Source: Chaetoderma sp. LZ-2023a
Lineage: Eukaryota; Mollusca; Caudofoveata; Chaetodermatida; Chaetodermatidae
Length of the DNA stretch: 64,000 nt
Reading direction: 5' to 3'
Assembly (NCBI GenBank): GCA_034401795.1
Contig: CM067373.1
Location: 41,175,781-41,239,780 of the forward strand
Both the position numbers and the translations under genes were made by a program. Below the pieces are notes generated by a model, which searched no databases, had not been told where the DNA came from, and saw only the letters and a program-made list of their open reading frames with translations. Positions 1 to 11,080 of the stretch are shown here, piece by piece. The stretch's first letter is position 1. Each line of letters opens with the position of its first letter.

Positions 1-705
1 GAGGAATTAGGGTAGGATATTGATGTATATTTTGAAAATAATTTGACTGTTTCGTCGCTAACGTTATTAGTAAACTGTAGAATATTTAGAGACTGCCTGT
101 AAGCTGTTACTGTCTTAGCAACAGCTACCAGACAAATTAGTAACAAAATGTTAAAAATAATCTTGTATTAATGGTATGTTCGGTTGGAATGGTAACCAAG
201 ACTTGGTGGTGATGGATTGGATTGTATCATGGGTTAAAGAAGTTAACCCTTTCACCGATGAATATATATCTCATTTTCATCGATACCATACAGGAAAACT
301 GTTGAATATTTTGAAAATAATTTGACTGTCTCGGCGCTAACGTTATTAGTAAACTGTAGAATATTTAGAGACTGCCTGTAAGCTGTTACTGTCTTAGCAA
401 CAAGTACCAGACAGATTAGTAACAAAATATTAAAAATAATCTTGTATCTTGAGTGTTCAGTTGGAATGGTAACCAAGACTTGGTGGTGATGGAGTCATTG
501 GATTGTATCATGGGTTAAAAATGTTAACCCTTTCACCGATGAATTCCCCATATCTCATTTTCATCGATACCATAGAGGAAAACTGTTGAATATTTTGAAA
601 TTAATTTGACGTTGCTAATGTTATTAGAAAAACTAATTTTGTTGAATATTTTGATTGACTTTTAACCGTCATTACGCACAAATTGTTTTAAAATACTTTG
701 CAATA
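1..705 (+). repeat. Left inverted end of element E, ~280-bp tandem subrepeats
   Basis: About 2.5 tandem copies of a ~280-bp unit, seen as the recurring ATTTTGAAAATAATTTGACTG-like core at about 29, 308 and 592. Each unit also carries a stretch rich in GTTACTGTCTTAGCAAC and a segment ending in CACCGATGAA. The reverse complement of this unit is at 7795-8160, and the first ~63 bases match the end of that copy with only about three differences. I read the pair as terminal inverted repeats of a large element. The true left tip lies off the window. The short ORFs inside are not credible genes. Confidence 0.75.
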
Positions 706-1240
706 ACGTCAGTCATTTTAGATACGATGGTTACAATGTGGTCATTATGTCTCTGAGGGTTCCGTGTGTTTATAGAATTTTATGTCGCGCGTACTTATGC
801 TAAAAGGATTATTTGGTGAGTATGGTTTAACCATACGTTTTGAATAGCCGTGAGATCAATCTTGAATCGAGATACAAACATACCATGTGTTAATAATGAA
901 ATAACATGTTAGTACCTCACGTCTCGTTCTAAGCACAAGATATTACAACGTCCTCGCTGAGAGTTTTAAAAAAATCGATAATAATGCCTACAGCCGCTCA
1001 CCGACTATTGCTGTTTACCGACGCTTAAAGATACGACAATTAAGAGCAACATTTTGAGCGTAGTAGCATAATCATAGATGTCTGTTTACTACAAATATAA
1101 ATATATCCTTGTGGCTACAGAGCAGTGATACATTATAACCATGTTTTTTACTATATAATTCAGTCCTGGACGCTAGAGACTTTCTTAACCCTTTTAACCC
1201 TCAAATTTCTTCAAGAAAATGTCAATTTTCTTCATCATAG
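706..1240. other. No gene recognised
   Basis: AT-rich sequence between two repeat arrays of element E. I saw no coding, RNA or regulatory feature that can be supported. Confidence 0.5.
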
Positions 1241-1244
1241 TACA

Positions 1245-2115
1245 AGAGAAGACTATTTTTGAAAATTTATCATCGGAATGACTGGCACTGCAGGCTATCC
1301 ATTTGTCTAGTCATTGCGCCGGCAAATACCCCCCACCAACCACCATCATCATCACTAACACCCACCACCACCACCACTACTACGACCTACACCCAACACC
1401 ATGCATTAACCCCACCACCACCACCACCCACGCACCAGCTAACCCATAGCGAATTTCTTCATATTCATACTTGCATCCTTAGAGGAGACTATTTTTGAAA
1501 ATTTATCACCGGAATGACTGACTCTGACAGCTATCCATTTATCTAGACATTGTGGTCGGAATGTGTGAGAGCTCTGTGTTTGAAAAAAATGGCATATGGG
1601 TTGGAGAGGGTATGTCAATGAGGATTTAATAAAGGTCTCACTCGTATGCACACATGCTAATATGCGATACTGCTCATTATATGTTGTGCCCTTGTGTGTA
1701 GGTGCATGCGTGCAACACTACAACCTACACCCAACACAAGGCATTAACCCCACCACCAACACCAACCCACCCGTCAACCCATAGCGAATTTCTTCATATT
1801 CATACTTGCAGCCCTAGAGAAGACTATCTTTGAAAATTTATCATCGGAATGACTGCCTCTGACAGCTATCCATTTGTCTAGACATTGTGGTCATAATGTG
1901 TGAGAGCGCAGTGTCTGAAAAATGGTGTATAGGTTGGAGAGGGTATGTCATGAGGGTTTAATATAGGTCACGCTCGTATGCACACATGCTAATACGCAAT
2001 ACTGCTAGTTATATGTTGTGCCCTTGTGCGTAGGTGCGTGCATGCCACGGTGTGTGCATGCATGCGCCAGAAGACCTTTTGAAAATTTTTCATCGGAATG
2101 ACTGGCTCTGCTGGC
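1245..2115 (+). repeat. Tandem ~330-bp repeat array
   Basis: The block GAAGACTATTTTTGAAAATT followed by ATCATCGGAATGACTG recurs near 1250, 1487, 1817 and 2080. The 1487 and 1817 copies are 330 bp apart and align through a CTAGACATTGTGGTC stretch, a TGTTGTGCCCTTGTG stretch and a CACC-rich tract. A related inverted copy is at 4135-4435. The short ORFs here are His/Thr/Pro-rich products of the CACC tract and not genes. Confidence 0.7.
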
Positions 2116-2119
2116 TAAA

Positions 2120-3205
2120 ATGTATACGTACATGTGCAAACGCATGCGGTCCGCATGTTGTGAATTTGCGGGTGTATGTTGCGGATTGCAGGTGCATGAT
2201 GCGGATTTGCGGGTGTATGTTGCGGATTGCAGGCGCATGATGCGGATTTGCGGGCGTATGTTGTGGATTTGTGGGCGCATGATGCAGATTTACGGGTGTG
2301 TGTTGTGGATGGCACCAAGTGTATGTACATGCCTGAACACGCATACATGCCAAAATGCATGCATACATGTGCGGCCGCATGCGGGCCGCATTTGCGGATT
2401 TGCAGGCGTATGTTGCGGATTGCGGGCGCATGTTGCGGATTGTGGGCGCATGATGCGGATTGCGGGCGTATGTTGCGGATTGCGGGCGCATGATGCGGAT
2501 TTGCGGGCGTATGTTGCGGATTGCGGGCGCATGATGCAGATTTGCGGGCATATGTTGCGGATTTGCGGGCACATGATGCGGATTTGCGGGTGTGTGTTGC
2601 AGATGGGACCAAGTGTATGTACATGCCTGAACATGCATACACGCCAAAATGCATGCATACATGTGCGGCCGCATGCGGGCCGCATTTGCGGATTTGCGGG
2701 CATATGTTGTGGATTGCGGGTGCATGATGCGGATTGCGGGCGTATGTTGCAGATTGCGGGCGCATGATGCGGATTTGTGGGCGTATGTTGCGGATTTGCG
2801 GGCGCATGATGCGGATTTGCGGGTGTGTGTTGCGGATGGCACCAAGTGTACGTACATGCATGAACACGCATACACACCAAAATGCATACATACATGTGCG
2901 GCTGCATGCGGGCCGCATTTGCGGATTTGCGGGCATATGTTGCGGATTGCGGGCGCATGATGCAGATTGTGGGCATATGTTGCGATTTGCCGGCGCATGA
3001 TGCGGATTTGTGGGAGTATGTTGCGGATTTGCGGGCGCATGATGCGGATTTGCGGGTGTGTGTTGCGGATGGCACCAAGTGTATGTACATGCCTGAACAG
3101 GCATACATGCCAGAATGCATACATACATGTGCGGCCGCATGCGGGCCGCATTTGCGGATTTGTGGCCGTATGTTGCAGATTGCGGGCGCATGATGTGTAT
3201 TGTGG
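2120..3205 (+). repeat. Hierarchical GC-rich minisatellite
   Basis: The basic 20-21-bp unit resembles GCGGATTTGCGGGCGCATGA. It alternates between versions ending in CATGAT and TATGTT. A spacer starting ACCAAGTGTATGTACATGCC recurs at 2313, 2608, 2841 and 3073, giving higher-order units of about 295, 233 and 232 bp. Related pieces are at 5735-5884 and 59640-59800. Because the unit lacks stop codons, both strands are open in several frames for up to ~390 codons. These ORFs encode only repeats such as His-Ala-Pro-Ala and are not proteins. The alternating purine-pyrimidine composition could favour Z-DNA. Confidence 0.85.
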
Positions 3206-3209
3206 GCGC

Positions 3210-3327
3210 AGTACATATAATCCTATAAATGGTACACATTCAATCCCTTTTCTCATTCCAGTTTAAACATCGCAAAGTGGTTGGACGTGTAACTGCAGAG
3301 TAGTTAGGCAGTCAGATTTTTTTGAAG
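3210..3327 (+). promoter_or_regulatory. TATA-plus-leader module 1
   Basis: A CCTATAAATGG TATA box (TATAAAT at 3224-3230) is followed by a pyrimidine-rich possible initiator region and a leader ending near 3327, 45 bp before the ATG at 3372. The same ~118 bp recurs at 5885-6001 with about 90% identity by eye. That second copy sits before a different gene. This indicates a duplicated promoter and leader. Transcription itself is inferred. Confidence 0.6.
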
Positions 3328-3371
3328 AACCTTGTAACTTGAATACTTGCTAGATTTATCCTATAATCAAT

Positions 3372-3986
3372 ATGCCGAGACATAAATGTTTTGAATGTGC
3401 TTCAACTTTTAATAGGTCAAATGACCTGAAGCGGCATAAGATCCGATTCCATAACGATGAAGATATCAAAAATCTAGACAGTGAAGATGAGGAAATGACA
3501 GAGATGAAGAGTGATAATGATGAGCCAGCGGAGTTGGAGAGTGAAGACAGTTATGACTCAGTGGAGTCTGAGAGTGAAGATGAAGGTGAAGATGAAAAAG
3601 AAGACATAGGCAATGAGGAACTATTTATCATATTCCAAAATATTAAGCAGGTCTTTGACGCTGAACAATCAGGTTTAGAAGATGAGGATGGTGAAGTGGA
3701 CACAGACCCAAATGGTGTAGGCAATGTGCCTATTTCCATATATGCTGATGCTTTAGTTACAAAGTGTATAGCCATAATGTTCCAGTGGAGAAGATTACAG
3801 AACTATACGCTCATTAAAATAATTCGTCAGGAAATTAAAGATTTTATCGATGAGGGGTACGCATACGATGAAGCAGTCTTTGCAGCTTTTCGAAAAAGAA
3901 GGTTTCTGATCAAGAAGTACATAAGGAACCATCTAGATGGTGAGGATAATGATGATGATTCTGACAGTGATAGATCTGATCCATAA
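3372..3986 (+). CDS. C2H2 zinc-finger acidic protein of element E (204 aa)
   Basis: Intronless ORF with an ATG start, TATA box 142 bp upstream and AATAAA 113 bp after the stop. Residues 6-27 form one classical C2H2 finger (C6-x2-C9-x12-H22-x4-H27, with F13 and L19). Residues ~28-125 are strongly acidic and Ser-rich. Residues ~126-190 form a basic, helix-prone domain with a WRRLQNYTLIKII stretch, and the tail is again acidic. One finger alone seldom gives long site specificity, so the C-terminal domain may add DNA or protein contacts. That is inference. I do not recognise the C-terminal domain or a named family. The gene lies inside element E between repeat arrays, so it may be an element-encoded regulator or accessory protein. 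It shows no breaks, in contrast to most ORFs in the window. Confidence 0.7.
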   Translation: MPRHKCFECASTFNRSNDLKRHKIRFHNDEDIKNLDSEDEEMTEMKSDNDEPAELESEDSYDSVESESEDEGEDEKEDIGNEELFIIFQNIKQVFDAEQSGLEDEDGEVDTDPNGVGNVPISIYADALVTKCIAIMFQWRRLQNYTLIKIIRQEIKDFIDEGYAYDEAVFAAFRKRRFLIKKYIRNHLDGEDNDDDSDSDRSDP

Positions 3987-4098
3987 GGAATCAGTCATCG
4001 ATAAATGGATCTCCAGAACATTGACTATTTGTTTATGCTACAGCAACTATACGTTTTATCATATGTAATATTTTCTTCAATGTGAAAATATGGATACA

Positions 4099-4104
4099 AA
4101 TAAA
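4099..4104 (+). terminator. AATAAA polyadenylation signal
   Basis: AATAAA lies 113 bp after the stop of the zinc-finger gene in its 3' flank. It supports a complete short transcription unit. Confidence 0.5.
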
Positions 4105-4134
4105 ACATTGGTTCTTTATGCGTGTGTTTGATCA

Positions 4135-4435
4135 TTGTAGCTGCCCAGCCAGGTCCCCCACATCCCTCAATATACAAATCGGAGTGCTGATGCTGTTGCT
4201 GGTGGTGGTGGTGGTGGTGGTGGCCGTGGGGTTGGCGGTTGGTGGTAATAGGTGTTGTGGTGGATGATGGTGGTGGGGTTAATACTTGGTGGTGGGTGTT
4301 GGTGCTTAGTGGGTAGTGGTGCTGATGGTTATAGAGGGATGGTGATGGTGGTGATGGTGATGGTGGTGGTGATGGTGATGATGGTCGGTATTGGTAGTAG
4401 GTGGTTGCGGCCACAATGTCTAGACAATGGTTAGC
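4135..4435 (-). repeat. Inverted copy of the CACC-rich ~330-bp repeat
   Basis: A GGT/GGTGAT-rich tract ends in GGCCACAATGTCTAGACAATGG. Reverse-complemented, this matches the CTAGACATTGTGGTC block of the 1245-2115 array. ORFs here are low-complexity. Confidence 0.6.
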
Positions 4436-4599
4436 CAACTATATTATTTTTGTTGTCCGGGGTCTCATTGACTAGGTACTCATAATGCATTCATACCGTG
4501 TGTACCCGGACATGGTAATTTGTCCTAGTTTTATTACTTTTAACTGGCTGACTGGCGAGGTGTTTCAGACATACCAGGGATCTACTTCCTAGCAAAATA

Positions 4600-4740
4600 T
4601 TATGGAAACGATTTGAGCAAAAGTTGATGCAGACAGTCAAATTATTTTCAAAATATTCACTAAATATCATGGAAATGATTTGATAGAAAGTTGTTGCTAA
4701 CACCGCAGTCAAATTATTTTCAAAATATTCGTGCAACGCG
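4600..4740 (-). repeat. Two copies of the dispersed TGACTG core
   Basis: CAGTCAAATTATTTTCAAAA occurs near 4633 and again near 4705, each followed by a short AT-rich spacer. This is the reverse complement of the core found in the ends of element E and in several other repeat families. Confidence 0.6.
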
Positions 4741-5640
4741 CATTGTCGGCCTTGTAAACAAGTATGCTAGTACACCTCATCCCTCGTGCCAGGCAGCACC
4801 GCACTAGCATACCTCATCCCTCCTCCTCCTCACTCGTTCGACCTCAATTATGCGACCACCTCTACACTCATTCCAGGGATGTTATTTTCTGATACTTCAA
4901 ACCTAAATCATGGCGCATTGGTAGTTTAAGCGAATAGTTTTGATACTAATTTGACATAGGAAGCTACAATTCGCACTAGCGCCTTCGTGCGCACAAACTC
5001 TTAAAAAGTGCTGTTCAATGCAACAATTTGACATAGGAAGCCACGATTCCGCTTAGTTTCAAAATACTTTTTTACTACAACCATGAGGGACAGCATCGAA
5101 CACCTAATACATTAAACGATACAAGGGTGCTCATCATTATTCATCAACGATGACGACGGTGGACATTGTTCCCACTATTTTTATAACACTTTTTAAAATT
5201 TAGTAATTAAATGACTGCCGCTTTAAAGAGCACTCCTTAAATACGAGATGCATGATTATTATCTATATAATATTATGCATACAACATCGCTTGTCTTAGC
5301 TATATATTACCCACATAGAGATGTACTTTGCTATCTTTTAAAAAAAATTAAATGACTGGTAGGAAGCCGCTTAGTTTCATGTTTGAGGGTTTTAGATGAA
5401 GGTTAATGCGTTTGCATACAAATTGAAGGATTAAAAGCGAATCATAGATGCTTTATGCACAATAACGAGGTGGTCAGAGAAAGCATATTTCCCTGGATAC
5501 ATTTTTAACACGCACAGATTTTTATGCGCATAAACCATTTAACAAACTGATCCATCGTGTCTAGCCCGTGAACATATCCAAGATTTTCGCCTGCATGTAT
5601 GCGTCATTATATGGGGGCCAGTACGCGACAGATTTTGATA
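4741..5640. other. No gene recognised
   Basis: AT-rich sequence with scattered short copies of the AATTAAATGACTG motif (near 5208 and 5350) and no credible ORF. Confidence 0.45.
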
Positions 5641-5652
5641 GGATGATAGTCA

Positions 5653-5884
5653 TCTCACGTGATATTCCTAACATTTTTTTGTAGTAGAGCGATGTAGTAT
5701 AAATGTAAATGTTAATGTACATTCGGCTAAAATGTGTTGTGGATTTGCGGGCGTGTGTTGCGGATGGCAACAACTATATGCACATGCCTGAACACGCATG
5801 CACGCCAAAATGCATGCATACATGTGCGGCTGCATGTGGGCGCGTGTTGCGGATTTGCGGGCTCGTGTTGCGGATTTGCAGCCA
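5653..5884 (+). repeat. Partial duplicate of gene 2 leader plus minisatellite fragment
   Basis: 5653-5731 repeats almost exactly at 6007-6088, including TCACGTGATATTCCT and AATGTAAATGTTAATGTACA. It then runs into a short piece of the GCGGATTTGCGGGCG minisatellite and stops just before the second promoter module. It looks like a remnant of an earlier copy of the same gene's start region. Confidence 0.6.
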
Positions 5885-6001
5885 CAGTACATATATTCCT
5901 ATAAACGGTACAAATTCAATCCATTTTCTCATTCCAGTTTAAACATCGCAAAGTGGTTGGATGTCTAACTGCAGAGTAGTTAGGTAGTATTAGGCAGTCA
6001 G
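5885..6001 (+). promoter_or_regulatory. TATA-plus-leader module 2
   Basis: Near-identical to 3210-3327: TATAAAC at 5900-5906, then the same pyrimidine-rich and AACATCGCAAAGTGGTTGG leader. A TTCCTTCTTTTTTTTTTGTAG tract just before the coding region resembles a 3' splice site, so the leader may be spliced. Splicing here is only inferred. Confidence 0.55.
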
Positions 6002-6087
6002 ATTTCATCTCACGTGATATTCCTTCTTTTTTTTTTGTAGTAGAGCGATGTGGTATAAATGTAAATGTTAATGTACATTTGGCTAAA

Positions 6088-6396
6088 ATGGCCAACAGTA
6101 CACACTTTGATGGATCAGACACTGGGTATGTGCGGTGTCGTTGGTATTCCATCGACATCCGTGACACCATATGCCGACGGTCGAAACACGAGAGGGTTTG
6201 TAGGCGTATGATCAAGAAAACAGAACCTAAAGAGATGGTGTACACCTGCAAGGAGTGCTATTGTCTATTACCAATCAAACAGTATCCGCATGGGTGTCCT
6301 GTAATCGGCGATACTCCGACTGATATACAAAAAGCAAACATGACGCAGTTTGTTACCAAACTGACAACCGTGCCTGTGCGGATCTGCGAAGACTGA
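6088..6396 (+). CDS. Cys-rich small basic protein of element E (102 aa)
   Basis: I chose the ATG at 6088. A TTG nine bases upstream is in frame but is an unlikely start in a eukaryote. Cysteines fall at about residues 17, 29, 38, 54, 57, 59, 70 and 99. C54-x2-C57 with H68-x-C70 could form a zinc site, and residues 30-44 are rich in Arg and Lys. There is no signal peptide or membrane segment. I do not recognise the family. It shares its promoter-leader module with the zinc-finger gene at 3372 and has an AATAAA 75 bp after the stop, so both genes are probably co-regulated parts of one element. The absence of stops over 102 codons in AT-rich DNA, with conserved-looking signals at both ends, supports a real gene. 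Confidence 0.6.
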   Translation: MANSTHFDGSDTGYVRCRWYSIDIRDTICRRSKHERVCRRMIKKTEPKEMVYTCKECYCLLPIKQYPHGCPVIGDTPTDIQKANMTQFVTKLTTVPVRICED

Positions 6397-6470
6397 GACC
6401 TATCTCAAAACACGGCCCAAAAATCATTTGAAAGAGAACTCTTTATATGTTCAAAAAAATTAAATAATGT

Positions 6471-6476
6471 AATAAA
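6471..6476 (+). terminator. AATAAA polyadenylation signal
   Basis: AATAAA 75 bp after the stop codon of the Cys-rich gene. Confidence 0.5.
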
Positions 6477-6599
6477 GTTTTTACACACGACAACCCGCTT
6501 CACACATGCATATGCAAGCACAGATTCTGATCCGTCAAAAGTGGTCGATGGATGCTACTGTTCTAAATGGCCATCTGTACGCTATTGTGTGTGGTCGAT

Positions 6600-7210
<611 letters not shown>

Positions 7211-7539
7211 AGGAGGAGGTTAATGGTGACTAAACCACCAGCGGCTTACAATCAATTATTTTAAAAATATTCGTACAGAGATATCGCGCAAGACATTGCC
7301 TCGGCGAATACGCTAGCATATACGTCAGCCATCCTCCTCATCCCTCGCGACACCTCTTTGAGCGACCACCTGCATTTTCTTAAAGGACCACCCAGTGAAT
7401 AAAGGCGCTCATGCGTGGAGAACAATGCCTAGCAGAGGATGGCCGAGATAGCATTCCTCCCTCCTCCTTCGACCCCCGTTATAAGACCACCCCTCTCTTA
7501 CCTAACATCGTCTAATAAGAAATTAAAATTTACACAGTC

Positions 7540-7700
7540 AAATCGTTTTCAAACTATTCAGCAACCAATCAATTTATTCAGCAAACAATCAAAATATTCA
7601 GCAACCGATTATCATAATATTCAGCAACCAATTATCAAAATATTCAGCTACCACTCAAATTATCAAAATATTCAGCAACAAATTATCAAAATATTCATAC
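7540..7700 (-). repeat. Tandem AT-rich short repeat
   Basis: About seven imperfect copies of a unit like CAACCGATTATCAAAATATT plus CAG. It is the inverted counterpart of the longer array at 58330-58600. The ORF across it is an artefact of the repeat. Confidence 0.65.
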
Positions 7701-7794
7701 ATCATGCATACCTTGTAAACAAGTACGCTAGCATCGCCCTCATAATCATCCAGCAATATCAACTGAGGAGGAATACTATAGCATTCCGTCTCAA

Positions 7795-8310
7795 CTGACA
7801 CAGACAGTCAAACTATTTTCAAAATATTCAACAGTTTTCCTGTATGGTATCGATGAAAATGATATATGGGGAATTCATCGGTGAAAGGGTTAACTTCTTT
7901 TTAACCCATGATACAATCCAATCCATCACCACCAAGTCTTGGTTACCATTCCAACCGAACATACCATTAATACAAGGTTATTTTTAATATTTTGCTACTA
8001 ATCTGTCTGATAGCTGTTGCTAAGACAGTAACAGCTTACAGACAGTCTCTAAATATTCTACAGTTTACTAATAACGTTAGCGACGAAACAGTCAAATTAT
8101 TTTCAAAATAAACATCATTATCCTACCCTAATTCCTCATACACCCTCAACCTCATACGACCTCCATTATCAGACCACCTCTTAAACTCTATTATTTTATA
8201 TTACTCTCTTATTATTTTTACAACGGTAGATAACCACGGAGGGTGGCTCGCCGCCATTACGTTCAAACGTAAAATACACTACTTTTAAACTTTTAAGGGT
8301 TAACTAATTC
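7795..8310 (-). repeat. Right inverted end of element E
   Basis: Reverse complement of the ~280-bp unit at 1-700: it starts with CAGTCAAACTATTTTCAAAA and continues through ACTAATAACGTTAGCGACGA to CTACCCTAATTCCTC near 8150. Further outward sequence to ~8310 matches the reverse complement of 58200-58330, including CCACGGAGGGTGG. The element edge is therefore at or beyond 8310. Confidence 0.7.
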
Positions 8311-8334
8311 AAAATAATAGAACATTCCAGAGTG

Positions 8335-8560
8335 TTGCAAATCCAAAAAAAACGTGTGCGGCTGTACGTCATTGTTCTCGAGAAAAACGTGGCGTTCTGT
8401 ACGTCATTGTTCTCTAGAACGCGTGTACCCCTGTACGCCATTGTTCTCAACATTCCATTCCGCAAGCTTTTCCTTTGATCTCCTGAAAAACCCATTGTTC
8501 TCGAAGACCCCCTGCTGGGAAGAACAATAACGCTCAGCCGCACCCTATACTACTATTCCC
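8335..8560 (-). repeat. Minisatellite containing ATTGTTCTCGAG
   Basis: Imperfect copies of GTACGTCATTGTTCTCGAGA recur at ~30-40-bp spacing. The block ends in a stretch starting CCCCCTGCTGGGAAGAACAA, which recurs at ~11993. The reverse complement of the core (TCGAGAACAATG) builds the array at 57900-58095, beside the other copy of the element end. Confidence 0.55.
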
Positions 8561-9660
8561 CTCTGTTAGAACGATTGAGGTTATGACTTGAAAGAATTCA
8601 GCAAAATAATTGCACAAGAAATCTATTACAGGCTTCCAGTCACGCCAATTAAATTTACGTGGAACATTATAGCTAATGTACAATAATAATCAAGGCGTAT
8701 TTTTATGCAATTTAATGACATATCTATTGATTTTCAATGTTGAGTGACAATATAATTGAAATTCAATGTTTTATAAAACCATGCTATATGGATGAGTTAT
8801 GTTTAAAATATGCAGATTGTGCCTCTCGAAATGTGGGAATATCCATATAGTTAGAAGAATGAAGAATTCTAATGAATTTTCACGTAATATAATAATATGG
8901 TAAAGGTCAAACAGAATATACTTTCTGCTAATAATCTCTATTTCGAAAATATAGCTAAGGCTAAGAGTAGTTATGGAGTTTATAAACAGTGATCCGATGA
9001 ACCAGTTTTGGGCCCCTCAGATGGTAGAGTGATGAACAAGCAATGTGCTCCAAACCGTTATATCAAAATGGATTTTTTTTATTCATCTTGACATCTACAT
9101 CTTTTGGATTTTGATTGATCCGTCATATATACCACATCATTTTTTTTTGCACAATCAACCTCCACTCATTCGGTCCCAAGAGGATATACCCCCACCAACA
9201 CCCCACCCCGATCCTATTTTGAGCAGCTTGATCTAGCTGTAAATAATTGTGTGCTTCAGCTTTTAATTACAGCAAGTTGCTGGGCTCCGATTTTGGCAAG
9301 TACATTTGCGTCAGCCACTTCCGTTTGACAATCAGTCTAAATCTGCATGACTCATTTTAAACAGAAACTATCCATTTCCGTTATGGATAACAAATAAGGT
9401 CCTCGTTCATCACTCAGTTTCCATAACTTGTGACCTGTCACATGCTGTACCATATTTGTCGGAAATTGAAACAGGACATTAGAACGCACGCGATTAGCCC
9501 GCAGAGACCTGAATGACGGACGTCACGTGGGACCTGATCGTTAGCCATGTCTATAATTTAGAAGGGAATACAGTATGACAAATGATTATAGGCTTTCCCG
9601 CGACAGCTAGCGGGAACAACATAAAATGACCAAATTTGGTCAGCAAAACATATTTGCTTA
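8561..9660. other. No gene recognised
   Basis: Unique-looking AT-rich sequence. I found no credible ORF, splice-flanked coding segment or RNA gene. Confidence 0.45.
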
Positions 9661-9663
9661 TTG

Positions 9664-9792
9664 AATGTCTATTTGCAGGCCAAAAGAAGACTATTTTTGA
9701 AAATTTACCACTGGATTGACTGGCTCGCAGTCATTCCAGTGATACATTTTCAAAAATAGTCTTTTCTTGCTCTGCAAATGGACATTCCTCGG
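9664..9792. mobile_element. Foldback MITE, ~128 bp
   Basis: The left arm from GAATGTCTATTTGCAG through GAAGACTATTTTTGAAAATT to TGACTGG pairs with a right arm starting CAGTCATTCCAGTG and ending CTGCAAATGGACATTC. The loop is only a few bases. Half-elements with the same AGACTATTTTTGAAAA block occur in the 1245-2115 array and near 12145-12235. Confidence 0.7.
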
Positions 9793-10114
9793 TCAGATTT
9801 GCCGTGAAAGTGTTCAATACCGATGATACCATTATTAAGCGGCAGTATTTAATCCAGCATTCTCTCACTAATATTTACTGTACTGAATATAATAAAGTTT
9901 CACGTGAACGTCAATTTCCTCAAATTTGACGTAATTATTTTGATATTCTGTTTGAAAATGCGACACATACATTGTAACCGAAGTCGTTTAACATGGAGAC
10001 AATGAAAGCTATTTCGCGCTTCTAAGCAAGTTATAATTCAAATTTTTTTTACAACAGATGGTCGTGTGGAGTTATTTAGCTAATGATTAACAAACTAACA
10101 AATAACAACGGAGG

Positions 10115-10470
10115 AGCCCAGTTTTTGCTATGCCCAGCCCATCCCCAGCTAAGTCCCACCCACACATTGCCCAGTGTTGAGATCGATCGATCCCTGAATC
10201 TAAATTAGCAGAAACCTATACAGGTAAGCTGGTGAATATTAAAAAAAATAATTTGAGGGGGTGCTGCTGCTAATTATGGCAAAATCAGTGCCCAATCAGA
10301 TTAGTTTTAAAATATTTAACAGAATATTTATTAAATAGTAAAGTCATACAATTCTTATAACTTGACATACTATTAAACCTTTATGACGACAGATTACATA
10401 TGACGTTGTTGATTATGACGTCATATGATTGATCGAAAAACTGGATTCAGCTACTGCTATTCACAATGAC
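10115..10470 (+). mobile_element. MITE family A, diverged copy
   Basis: Shares with 25308-25677, 32750 and 53040 the blocks GCTATGCCC...CCATC, GATCGATCGATCCCTGAAT, a TTAGTTTTAAAATATT core and two TGACGTCA-like palindromes (10400-10425). The terminal repeats are too diverged to fix the ends. Confidence 0.5.
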
Positions 10471-10654
10471 CAGCGTTGATAAATATTTCAGGAGACAGCA
10501 ATCAGTCTGAGTGAGCAACACTCAATTTGAGTTACTTTATTGACTTGGACAGCAGTCACAGCAACCAATTCAATATTAACAAACCGTAGTATCAATCACC
10601 AGCCAACATAATGGATCATAGGTGCATATTCACATATTCACACAAATGTACTTG

Positions 10655-10930
10655 AGAACAAGTTGTTAAAATTGCATACTTTTAGAGGCTTAATTTGCAT
10701 ACAGTAATCCAATGAAACGAAATAAATTTGAACTTATGATGATTTCATTCCGTATAAATTAATATAATCTTTTTAGTTGGGAAGATTAATTAATTAGGGA
10801 CTCGTGTCTCTAATTTCATTTCACAACTTAGAAAATTAACTTAATCTGTAGCGAATGAAATCATCAGCTGTTAAGATACACACACAATTGAAGCCTCTAA
10901 AAGTAAGCACTTTTAACAATTTAAGTTTGA
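10655..10930. mobile_element. Foldback element, ~275 bp
   Basis: The left arm (ACTTTTAGAGGCTTAATT, later GATGATTTCATTC) is the imperfect reverse complement of the right arm (GAATGAAATCATC, later AAGCCTCTAAAAGT). There is no coding capacity. Confidence 0.6.
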
Positions 10931-10995
10931 AGCATTTTGGTGTGAACATGCACATTTATTACGTAGGCCTGCCATATATAAACTGTATCCTGAGT

Positions 10996-10997
<2 letters not shown>

Positions 10998-11075
<78 letters not shown>
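10998..11075 (+). repeat. (ATT)n microsatellite
   Basis: About 26 copies of ATT. Poly-Leu, poly-Ile and poly-Asn ORFs across it are artefacts. Confidence 0.95.

Positions 11076-11080
<5 letters not shown>

Noticed and set aside
2090..3266. Long ORFs of 300-390 codons on the minus strand and ~215 on the plus strand
   Set aside because: All are translations of the stop-free 20-21-bp minisatellite unit in different frames and give only short peptide repeats.
3372..6396. Element E as a herpesvirus-like or other DNA virus integration
   Set aside because: Neither protein shows a viral hallmark, and there is no polymerase, capsid or packaging gene nearby.
10858..10906. Possible upstream DNase exon reading AVKIHTQLKPLK before a GTAAGC
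   Set aside because: It resembles the family's I-H-T-x-P motif only weakly, no acceptor precedes it, and it lies in the arm of a foldback element.
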